DNA of 8,139 bases from contig CAILAO010000132.1 in NCBI GenBank assembly GCA_903832105.1, forward strand, positions 1-8,139. Reading direction: 5' to 3'. Under the pieces are notes generated by a model, which was not told the origin of the DNA, searched no databases, and saw nothing but the letters and a program-made list of their open reading frames with translations. The position numbers and the translations under genes were made by a program. Within the stretch, counting starts at the first letter, position 1. Each line of letters starts with the position of its first letter. This DNA is from an uncultured Pseudomonadota bacterium (lineage in GTDB: Bacteria > Bdellovibrionota_B > Oligoflexia > Oligoflexales > CAILAO01). Positions 1 through 6,376 of the stretch are shown here, piece after piece.

Positions 1-591
1 AATTTGACTTGGGAGACGTTTATGGGTGAAGTTAAAGAATACACAAAAAAGGGACATACGAAAAACAAAGAGATTCCAATTGCTTCATGGCGGAAGTTTT
101 CTCGATTGATCCACAAATCTGTCACAAACGATATTTTTCAAGGATGCCCAGGAGGAAAAGATAAAAAACACAAACGTCTTCGAGACGAAATTTCGAATAT
201 TAAGAGTGGGAGCGTTTTTGTGATAGATATTGCGAAACTTGACGAACAATTGCAATGTTTTGTTTTCGGTGACATCGTACAAGCTGTGTATGACCTTAAA
301 CTTGGCGAAACCGAACGCGATGAAAAAGACATTCCGAAGCGGATTGTCATTTTTGTGGATGAATTAAACAAATATGCTTCGTCATCTGCGCCTAAAAATT
401 CGCCTATTTTAAATTCGATTTTGGAGATTGCGGAACGCGGGCGTTCAATGGGAGTCATTCTTTTTTCAGCAGAACAGTTTAGAAGTGCAATCCATGACAG
501 AGCCACAGGAAATTGTTCGACCCATGCGTATGGACGGACAAATGCGATTGAAATCTCAAAACCAGATTATCGCCTTGCTATTGCAAATTAA
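1..591 (+). CDS. HerA/FtsK-type P-loop ATPase, C-terminal part (5' cut by window edge; 3' end seems short)
   Basis: The frame is open to the window edge, so the TTG at 4 is unlikely to be the true start and the Walker A half of the protein lies outside. Numbering from that TTG, a strand typical of HerA (SVFVIDIAKLDEQ, 70-82) precedes a clear Walker B, IVIFVDELNKYA (114-125, with D119 and E120). This is followed by GRSMGVILFSAEQ (146-158) and a Thr/Asn-rich sensor-like segment ending GRTN (177-180). These are hallmarks of hexameric HerA-family DNA translocases, which often work with nucleases in repair or phage defence. The protein stops ten residues after DYR (188-190), where HerA proteins usually continue for several dozen residues, so it may be 3'-truncated. 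Its stop codon directly abuts the next start. The exact subfamily and partner are unknown; the HerA-like assignment is fairly firm. Confidence 0.75.
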   Translation, partial: NLTWETFMGEVKEYTKKGHTKNKEIPIASWRKFSRLIHKSVTNDIFQGCPGGKDKKHKRLRDEISNIKSGSVFVIDIAKLDEQLQCFVFGDIVQAVYDLKLGETERDEKDIPKRIVIFVDELNKYASSSAPKNSPILNSILEIAERGRSMGVILFSAEQFRSAIHDRATGNCSTHAYGRTNAIEISKPDYRLAIAN

Positions 592-1485
592 ATGCTCAAT
601 TATCACATCACATTCAAGCATATTGTCGGTAAATCAACATTTAAGCAGGGATTTACGATTCCCAAAAGGATATATTCTTCTCTTTCTTTACCAGAAAAAG
701 GGCATCGTCAAGAGGTTCAACTTTTATTTGAAACCAATCAAATTATATGCGCTAAACTTTATAGAATAAACAATGATGTTGGGCATTTGCAAGTTCGATA
801 TGAAGGACAACAAGGAGAGAAGTTTAGAAATTGGTTAATCGAAACATTTTCTACGAGTTGGAATAATCCTAAAATTAATGTTAACGAATACTTTGAAGTT
901 ATTATCGTTAATGATAGTCTTTTTGAAATTAAACCATTTCCTCTTATTCACAATAAAACGTTATATTTAGAAGATATTTTGACCTATAAGATCAATAACG
1001 GCAAACTGGTTCATGACGAGCGATTCGTAGAAATCGTTGACTCTATAAGAACCATTCAAGTCCGAGAATCAGGACGACAGATGTATTACAATAGCGAAAT
1101 AAAGCGAATCCTGTTAAAGAAAGAATGGTTACACGAGCAAGATGTTGTCAACGACAAGCGAATCCGTTTAAAATGTGATTTTCGGAAAGGCGACCTCCAA
1201 TTAGAAATCGAATTTGGCAATGCAAGAACCTATTATCAAGACTTGATTAAATTCGCTATGTCGTATAATGCTGGAATGATCAAAATTGGCGGCTTGTTAG
1301 TCCCTTCTGCTACATTCTCAAAGCATCTTTGTCATTTGGGACATCTTAACGCTTTGAGAAAGAGTGAAGGGACAAAATCTCAGTATTCAGGAATGATGGA
1401 TTTCAACAAGGCTTCAGTAGAATTTGAGTATATCAAAGATATTTTTAATATTCCGTTTTTTATTATGTCCATAAATCACACTTGA
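592..1485 (+). CDS. Type II restriction endonuclease, BamHI/BglII-like fold, with N-terminal extra domain
   Basis: This 297-residue protein is a probable sequence-specific DNA endonuclease. The C-terminal half has the BamHI-type active-site core LEIEFGN (204-210). E205 and E207 align with the E-x-E pair of BamHI (E111, E113; context EFETGN). D188 lies 17 residues before E205, the same spacing as BamHI D94 to E111; D196, nine residues before E205, is an alternative metal ligand with BglII-like spacing. The following stretch (DLIKFAMSYNAGMIKIGGLLVP, about 217-238) matches the helix-strand unit of the family, and the hydrophobic end FNIPFFIMSI suits the final strand, so the 3' end looks natural. 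Residues 1-117 form a separate beta-rich region (IVGKSTFKQGFTIPK at 11-25) that I infer to be a DNA-binding domain, possibly B3-like. The start directly follows the upstream TAA, without a visible Shine-Dalgarno sequence. No methyltransferase gene is in the window. The recognition sequence is unknown. Confidence 0.7.
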   Translation: MLNYHITFKHIVGKSTFKQGFTIPKRIYSSLSLPEKGHRQEVQLLFETNQIICAKLYRINNDVGHLQVRYEGQQGEKFRNWLIETFSTSWNNPKINVNEYFEVIIVNDSLFEIKPFPLIHNKTLYLEDILTYKINNGKLVHDERFVEIVDSIRTIQVRESGRQMYYNSEIKRILLKKEWLHEQDVVNDKRIRLKCDFRKGDLQLEIEFGNARTYYQDLIKFAMSYNAGMIKIGGLLVPSATFSKHLCHLGHLNALRKSEGTKSQYSGMMDFNKASVEFEYIKDIFNIPFFIMSINHT

Positions 1486-1489
1486 TTTT

Positions 1490-2914
1490 GTGAAAGAGGT
1501 AGTAAAATCTTTTGACAGTTTATATATTGGCGGAGTAGCAGCATCGCTCATTCCTGATTTATTCGAAAAAGAGACCGGGCTTCCTGTTAGAAAAAATATA
1601 ATCGTGGGGTTATTAGATAAATCGGGCATTCTTGATGATAATGAGATCATCATTGATACGCTCACGCCTGATTATAGCATTCTTGAGACAATAAGCTATC
1701 GCTATCCTCTTGATACTGGATATTTGGGATATACCACGAAAGGATGTCGGCGAGGCTGCGAATTCTGCGCGGTTCCGAGGCTTGAACCGAAATATAAAAA
1801 CAGAGTATCTCTTAAACATCAACTTCCTCCTAAGAAAGATGAGATTCGCAAAGATTTGATTTTGATGGATAACAACGTTTTAGATTCCCCGAAATTTTCT
1901 AGAATTATTCAAGAAATTTTAAAAATGGGATTTGCGAAAGATGATCGTTTTGTAGAGCCAAACCGGTTTGAAATTCTCACGGATTACTTATTCAATAGCA
2001 ATAAGGATAACGAGCAAAAATATTTGCAAAAAATTTATGCTTTCTTACAAGAATTTGGGAACAGACGAATTAGAAATACAAAAATCCGTGAGCAATATTA
2101 TCAATTACTTCATGAACGAAAATTCGATTATTGTTGGTCATTTACAAAACAAAATCTCCTGAATTCAAAGGATGAGATCAACAAATTTATTGAAAAATAT
2201 CGTCATAAAACCCCAAAACGCCGTTATGTAGATTTCAATCAAGGGCTTGACTGTCGCTATCTTGATGAAGAGAAGATGAAACTATTGAGTCAACTGCCAA
2301 TTCAACCGATGCGGATTGCTTTTGATAAACTTTCTCTACGTGAACTATATGAAAAAGCGGTTCGTCTGGCGGTTAAATACGGTATTCGACATCTCTCCAA
2401 TTATATCCTGTTTAATTATGACGATACCCCTGAAGACCTATGGCACAGATTAAATATCAATCAAAATCTGAATCGTGAATTAAACATCAAAATTTATTCG
2501 TTTCCTATGAAGTTTGTTCCGATGTCTGGTGAGGATGCCAAGAATCGTTCATTTGTTGGTCCGAATTGGTCTCCTAAATATCTCAGAGCCATCCAATGTA
2601 TTTTAAATGTGACGAGAACGGGGGTTGTTATGGATAGACCAGCATTTTTCGAAGAAGCCTTTGGACATACGCTTGAAGAATATTTTGAAATTTTGATGTT
2701 GCCTGAAACTTATATTCTACATCGGAATCATTTTAAAGAAAATGGGATTAGAAATAAATGGCGTAACCAATGGCAAAATTTAAACTCAATTGAACGCAAA
2801 GAAGCAGAATCAATTATATTTTTCAACAAATTTTATAGTTTTGAGGATTCAACAAGTAAGGCTGTTGTTGACTTTATGAAGCATTATACATTGAAGTACA
2901 AACCAACGACATGA
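1490..2914 (+). CDS. Radical SAM protein, apparently 5'-truncated
   Basis: The CxxxCxxC motif that binds the 4Fe-4S cluster of radical SAM enzymes is present as C86, C90 and C93 (KGCRRGCEFCAVPRLEP, 84-100). Other TIM-barrel segments are readable: LILMDNNVLDSP (123-134), VDFNQGLDCR (247-256), RIAFD (275-279), NYILFNYDDTPEDLW (304-318) and FPMKFVPM (338-345). Between about 149 and 243 there is a long, charged, helical insertion. The protein opens with VKEVVKSFDSLYIGG, which in relatives follows an N-terminal region of roughly 60-80 residues resembling a B12-binding fold. That region is absent. Upstream, the frame meets a stop at 1472-1474, and the only usable start is a GTG at 1490 without a Shine-Dalgarno sequence. 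The catalytic core is intact, so a shortened protein is possible, but a pseudogene remnant is equally likely. The substrate is unknown. It lies four bases after the endonuclease stop, as if co-transcribed. Confidence 0.7.
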   Translation: MKEVVKSFDSLYIGGVAASLIPDLFEKETGLPVRKNIIVGLLDKSGILDDNEIIIDTLTPDYSILETISYRYPLDTGYLGYTTKGCRRGCEFCAVPRLEPKYKNRVSLKHQLPPKKDEIRKDLILMDNNVLDSPKFSRIIQEILKMGFAKDDRFVEPNRFEILTDYLFNSNKDNEQKYLQKIYAFLQEFGNRRIRNTKIREQYYQLLHERKFDYCWSFTKQNLLNSKDEINKFIEKYRHKTPKRRYVDFNQGLDCRYLDEEKMKLLSQLPIQPMRIAFDKLSLRELYEKAVRLAVKYGIRHLSNYILFNYDDTPEDLWHRLNINQNLNRELNIKIYSFPMKFVPMSGEDAKNRSFVGPNWSPKYLRAIQCILNVTRTGVVMDRPAFFEEAFGHTLEEYFEILMLPETYILHRNHFKENGIRNKWRNQWQNLNSIERKEAESIIFFNKFYSFEDSTSKAVVDFMKHYTLKYKPTT

Positions 2915-2980
2915 TTTTTATAAGTGTTGCCCCCGTGAACATACGGAACCTTATTTTATCGGCATCAAGTAGAATTACAC

Positions 2981-3298
2981 ATGGCTCACATCCCTGATCA
3001 CATAAACCGGATGATCCAAAAATATGTTGCCGCATTGGATGCTCATCATATTCCAGTTCAGCATATTTTTCTGTTTGGCAGTTACGCCAGAGGGAATTAT
3101 ACCGAATGGAGCGATATTGATTTAGCAGTTGTTTCTGACAGCTTCGAAGGCCGTCGGTTCGAAGATCGCAAAAAAATTCGTCCGATTACGCTTTCGGGGA
3201 GTTCACTCATTGAGGTGCTGCCATATAGACCGGAAGACTTTACCCCGGCAGACCCTTTTGTGCGCGAGATCTTAAAGACTGGCATTCAGATCATCTGA
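2981..3298 (+). CDS. MNT-type minimal nucleotidyltransferase (antitoxin-like)
   Basis: This 105-residue protein has the DNA polymerase beta-type nucleotidyltransferase signature: GSYARG (33-38), then SDIDLAVVS (44-52), with D45 and D47 as metal-binding residues. E78 in LIEVLPY is a probable third acidic residue. The size and layout match minimal nucleotidyltransferases (MNT), which usually pair with a HEPN RNase toxin and can neutralise it by AMP transfer to the toxin. No HEPN gene is adjacent: upstream is the radical SAM gene (66-base gap) and downstream, after 29 bases, the TumA/TumE-like pair. It may be an orphan, or act on an unrecognised partner. The first ATG is used because the fold begins about 15-20 residues in; a ribosome binding site is not evident. 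Base composition becomes noticeably richer in GC from this gene on. Confidence 0.85.
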   Translation: MAHIPDHINRMIQKYVAALDAHHIPVQHIFLFGSYARGNYTEWSDIDLAVVSDSFEGRRFEDRKKIRPITLSGSSLIEVLPYRPEDFTPADPFVREILKTGIQII

Positions 3299-3313
3299 CG
3301 CGCGCTATTTTCG

Positions 3314-3320
3314 AAGGAGG
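3314..3320 (+). promoter_or_regulatory. Strong Shine-Dalgarno site for the antitoxin-like gene
   Basis: AAGGAGG lies seven bases before the ATG at 3328 and fits the 16S rRNA 3' end very well. It is one of the two strongest ribosome binding sites in the window, which suits high expression of an antitoxin as first gene of the coupled unit. The genes that follow rely on overlaps and weaker sites. Confidence 0.8.
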
Positions 3321-3327
3321 CTATCCA

Positions 3328-3615
3328 ATGACCCAGGTGATGATTCAACCCACAACCGCCGTCAATGTCAGACGCCTGCTGCAAGCGGCGGTAGAGCATG
3401 AATTGCGTCTGCTGCATATCGGCATCGCCCGGACGCAAAAGCAACTGCAACGCTTCGAACAAACTTTTCAGCGTAAGACGCTGGACTTTTACCAGGAATT
3501 TCAAGCCGGGAGCTTGGGGGATGATGTGGAATATCTCAAGTGGGCGGGCGAATATGAAACCTTGCAGCAATTACAAGAAGATTATTGCGAGCTTGTGGAG
3601 ACGCGGTTGTGCTAA
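3328..3615 (+). CDS. TumA-like antitoxin candidate, partner of the TumE-like toxin
   Basis: This 95-residue, mostly helical protein has no signal peptide or membrane segment. After an N-terminal stretch of about 12 residues come long amphipathic helices (about 13-50). They lead into DFYQEFQAGSLGDDVEYLKWAGEY (53-76), with an acidic turn and a central tryptophan at 72. From memory, this F-x-x-G-x-L-x-D-D...W pattern recurs in small proteins encoded immediately before TumE-family toxins, so I infer the antitoxin role from that pattern and from position. No helix-turn-helix or ribbon-helix-helix motif is evident, so autoregulation by DNA binding cannot be claimed. The stop codon overlaps the start of the next gene (GTGCTAA at 3609-3615), which implies translational coupling. 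Its start is fixed by the excellent Shine-Dalgarno site. Confidence 0.7.
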   Translation: MTQVMIQPTTAVNVRRLLQAAVEHELRLLHIGIARTQKQLQRFEQTFQRKTLDFYQEFQAGSLGDDVEYLKWAGEYETLQQLQEDYCELVETRLC

Positions 3616-3983
3616 TTGACGAATATTTTCAACAGATTGAAGCGGTGATTGCTGAGTGTCCGGTCATCATGAAAACTGATCTGCTCAAAGATAAACGGTC
3701 GCCCTCTATTGGGTTTCTGGAAGGACATCTGTATTTTCTGGATGGCTCGTCTCTGTATATGGTCGAATTTGTGAATGTCAAAACGACGGTTGACCGCTAT
3801 AAGTATTCATATCACTACCAGGATGCGAACCTTCAGCTTATTTTCCGATACGACTTGGCGCCACATCATCGCGAGCTTGCCAGCTTTCCCCATCACAAGC
3901 ATGTTGGCCCCAATGCGCAGGAATCGTTTGCGCCAACCCTGGAAGAAGTGTTACGCGAAATCGAGTTGGGGTTCACCACATGA
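3609..3983 (+). CDS. tumE: TumE-family (DUF6516) toxin
   Basis: The 124-residue product closely matches the TumE/DUF6516 toxin pattern: LIDEYFQQIE at the N-terminus, LLKDKRSPSIGFLEG (25-39), LYFLDGSSLYMVEF (41-54), YKYSYHYQD (64-72), LIFRYDLAPHHREL (77-90) and FPHHKHV (93-99). Conserved histidines at 86, 87, 95, 96 and 98 with nearby acidic residues suggest a catalytic or metal-binding site, consistent with a nucleic-acid-targeting toxin, though I know of no firm mechanism. I chose the GTG at 3609 because it matches family starts, overlaps the upstream stop by seven bases and has GGAG eight bases before it (3597-3600). A longer in-frame TTG at 3585 would add eight atypical residues. The stop overlaps the pglZ start as ATGA (3980-3983). 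Family assignment is strong; placing a toxin directly in a BREX-type operon is unusual. Confidence 0.85.
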   Translation: MLIDEYFQQIEAVIAECPVIMKTDLLKDKRSPSIGFLEGHLYFLDGSSLYMVEFVNVKTTVDRYKYSYHYQDANLQLIFRYDLAPHHRELASFPHHKHVGPNAQESFAPTLEEVLREIELGFTT

Positions 3984-6376
3984 TGCAACATCTTCAAACT
4001 ATAAATGCATTGTTTCAAGCAATTGAGGTTGATCAACACGCGCATTCGCCGAGTGCGCACCGTTACCCGGTGCGGTTCATCTTTCTTAACAGTTTTCAGG
4101 CGTTGCGAACGCTGATTGACCATTTCAACCGATTATCCATTCCGATTGTCCAGTTGAAAACCAAACTTCTGTACGAAGATGCCTGGTTGACGGTTGATGA
4201 TATTCTTCATTACATCACCTCTTTGAAAGGAGATGCGGTCATTGTCCCGCTCTCTGAAGTCTTACGGTTTTTTCCGGACGCAGATTTTATCGCCCTTGTC
4301 ACCAGTCTATTCGAACTTGAGCAGACCGACCTGCGTCAGGTTAAACGGGTTTATTTGCCGTTAGTGGGCCTCAAATGGCGGTTCGAAAATCTGGCGTGGA
4401 ATACTTTTCATCGTCAAGAGCAATGGGCGCCGCTTTGGAGTTTGGCAGAACCTGCCCAGGAAAAGATTCGAATTTACCAGCTTGTGGAATATCAGAGCCT
4501 TCAACTGAAGCAGACGCCGCCTGGGTTTTTTACCATTCACAATACGTCTGATTGGTTGGAGCTTTGGAAACAGCAAGATTTGCGCGTGGTACTTTGCCAG
4601 TCAGAATCTATGGCCTATCTCTATCAACATTTTCTGCCGGACGCGCTTTTTCAGCCTGAAAAAATCATCACGCCCAAAGACTACCTCGAAAAAATACTCA
4701 GATTACACCTCCCGATCCTGTATAATTCCGTAGAGCGTTTATTGTGGGAGACGTTAATTGCCCAAGAAAACGAACATCTCCATGACAAAGCCTTTTTAGA
4801 CTTTGAGCATGTGATCAACGCGCATTTTAACATCCAAAATTTCCGAACGGTTCCCAGGGAACGGCTGTTAGCCCTATGGTTTCAACATTCCGAAACGTTC
4901 AGCCGTTGGCTTTTGAAACATTGGATAAGTACGCAGGCATCGCTCCAAAACAGTTATCTTGGCAAGAGCATGGCGAATCTGATGGTCTATTCGGATGATG
5001 AACTGCTTACAAACGTGTGGTTCACCATTTTCCAGGAAACGCATCCTGATGTTCAGCTTTGTGAGGAACGCAAAACCTATCTCACGCTGATCCATCGCGC
5101 CTATAAGTTTCCTGTTCATCAGCTTGAAGAGCAAATTCGGCAGAAATTGCCGGTACTCTCGCAAAAACCGTTTGATCTGCAAGCCCAATATTTGACGAAT
5201 AGTTCTTACGCTGAAAGGACATATCTTCTTGAATTACTGCGAACACAGCCGCTTTCCGAGGTTGCGGCCTCTCTGGAAATGATGCGAACAGTGTATCCGG
5301 AACTCTATTTTTACCTGCAATGGCCTCCAATTCAATCTATCGAACGATCAGCAGAGTGGTTAACCACGTATTTCAGAGAGTACACGCTTTCGAAAGTGCG
5401 GCATCAGAAAACAGAACGCTTGACAACCTTGCTGAATGAGAAGAATCACGATGCCGCAAGCTTTTACGACTGGTATTACCAAATAAAGAGTTATCCTCTT
5501 CCTGAGAATACGCCTGTCGTTTGGATTGATGGGTTAGGAGCAGAATGGCTGCCGCTGCTGGAATATTTGATCAACAAACATGGCAAAGCCAAAAACAAGC
5601 ATGTGCAAGAAAAATATCTGACAAAAGTCAATTTGCCAAGTATTACGAAATGTAATCGTTTTGACAAGGCGCTGCATGTTGTCGAGTTTGACGAGTTTAT
5701 CCATCACCGGGAAAGCCCCTATACATTCCCGGATACCTTGATTCAACAGGTTGAATTGCTTGAGTCGCTGGTCAAAAAGCATCTGATCGAACGGAGTGAA
5801 GAGCGGATTGCGGTCGTGTCCGATCATGGATTTACTTTTCTCGCGCAAAAAGAGTTTGGCAATTATAAAAAATATGATTTCCGTGAGGCTGAACATGAAG
5901 GCCGATATATGTGGACGGATCGCGATTATCAGCCTGATTCCGAGTTTTTATGTCATCCCGTTGGTGATAAAAGCAAACCAGAGAAAAACGTGCTCGTGGC
6001 CTTAAAACATACATCGCTGTATAATACCCCTTCAAGGGAAGTGCATGGCGGCGCAACCCCAGAAGAGGTGATTGTGCCTTATCTGATCATTTCGAAAATC
6101 GATGATCGCATAGTTTATCATGTCACCTTGCTTACGCCTGAAATTTCTGTCCGAGAACCGTTGCTCAAAGTTTCGATTACACCCCACCCGGCTCAAATCC
6201 CGATGTTACTTTGGAAAGGGAAAGAAATCAGACTGGTCAAGCAAACTGAGGCATGGGGAGCCATGTTACAAGGTTTCAAAGCGGGGGAATACCAGTTCGA
6301 ATTGCAAGTTGTCGAACAGAAGTTTGACATATTCCTTACAATCAAAGGTGGCTTTAAAGAAAAGGATTTATTATGA
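3980..6376 (+). CDS. pglZ: BREX type 4 PglZ-family phosphatase
   Basis: This 798-residue cytoplasmic protein belongs to the alkaline phosphatase superfamily PglZ group, the hallmark protein of BREX phage-defence systems. Metal-site and catalytic motifs are visible: VVWIDGLGAEW (514-524, D517), LPSITKCNRF (552-561, probable nucleophile T556 or S554), VVSDHGF (612-618, D615 and H616) and EVHGGATPEE (687-696, H689). The core spans about 510-710. Before it is a long, mostly helical N-terminal region, and after it a beta-rich C-terminal domain (about 705-798). This arrangement, with brxL next, agrees with the BREX-4 form. The start ATG overlaps the TumE-like stop by four bases; a second ATG at 3983 could also serve. 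The stop overlaps the brxL start. Its BREX substrate is unknown, and the usual neighbour brxC (large ATPase) is missing in front of it. The gene is complete and shows no frameshift. Confidence 0.88.
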   Translation: MMQHLQTINALFQAIEVDQHAHSPSAHRYPVRFIFLNSFQALRTLIDHFNRLSIPIVQLKTKLLYEDAWLTVDDILHYITSLKGDAVIVPLSEVLRFFPDADFIALVTSLFELEQTDLRQVKRVYLPLVGLKWRFENLAWNTFHRQEQWAPLWSLAEPAQEKIRIYQLVEYQSLQLKQTPPGFFTIHNTSDWLELWKQQDLRVVLCQSESMAYLYQHFLPDALFQPEKIITPKDYLEKILRLHLPILYNSVERLLWETLIAQENEHLHDKAFLDFEHVINAHFNIQNFRTVPRERLLALWFQHSETFSRWLLKHWISTQASLQNSYLGKSMANLMVYSDDELLTNVWFTIFQETHPDVQLCEERKTYLTLIHRAYKFPVHQLEEQIRQKLPVLSQKPFDLQAQYLTNSSYAERTYLLELLRTQPLSEVAASLEMMRTVYPELYFYLQWPPIQSIERSAEWLTTYFREYTLSKVRHQKTERLTTLLNEKNHDAASFYDWYYQIKSYPLPENTPVVWIDGLGAEWLPLLEYLINKHGKAKNKHVQEKYLTKVNLPSITKCNRFDKALHVVEFDEFIHHRESPYTFPDTLIQQVELLESLVKKHLIERSEERIAVVSDHGFTFLAQKEFGNYKKYDFREAEHEGRYMWTDRDYQPDSEFLCHPVGDKSKPEKNVLVALKHTSLYNTPSREVHGGATPEEVIVPYLIISKIDDRIVYHVTLLTPEISVREPLLKVSITPHPAQIPMLLWKGKEIRLVKQTEAWGAMLQGFKAGEYQFELQVVEQKFDIFLTIKGGFKEKDLL

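Noticed and set aside
428..769. A 113-codon + strand ORF overlapping the ATPase/endonuclease junction, considered as a frameshifted ATPase C-terminus
   Set aside because: Its translation does not resemble the HerA C-terminal region; it is a shadow frame of the two real genes.
2927..2957. Possible promoter before the MNT gene (TTGCCC and TATTTT)
   Set aside because: The spacing is 19 bases and both boxes are poor matches, so it cannot be told from chance in AT-rich DNA.
3585..3608. Earlier TTG start for the TumE-like gene
   Set aside because: It adds eight residues unlike the family and lacks a well-placed Shine-Dalgarno site; the GTG at 3609 has GGAG at good spacing and the typical N-terminus.
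5534..5896. Minus-strand ORF of 120 codons inside pglZ
   Set aside because: It lies opposite the conserved phosphatase core of pglZ, has no recognisable domain, and is best explained as a shadow of the coding strand.
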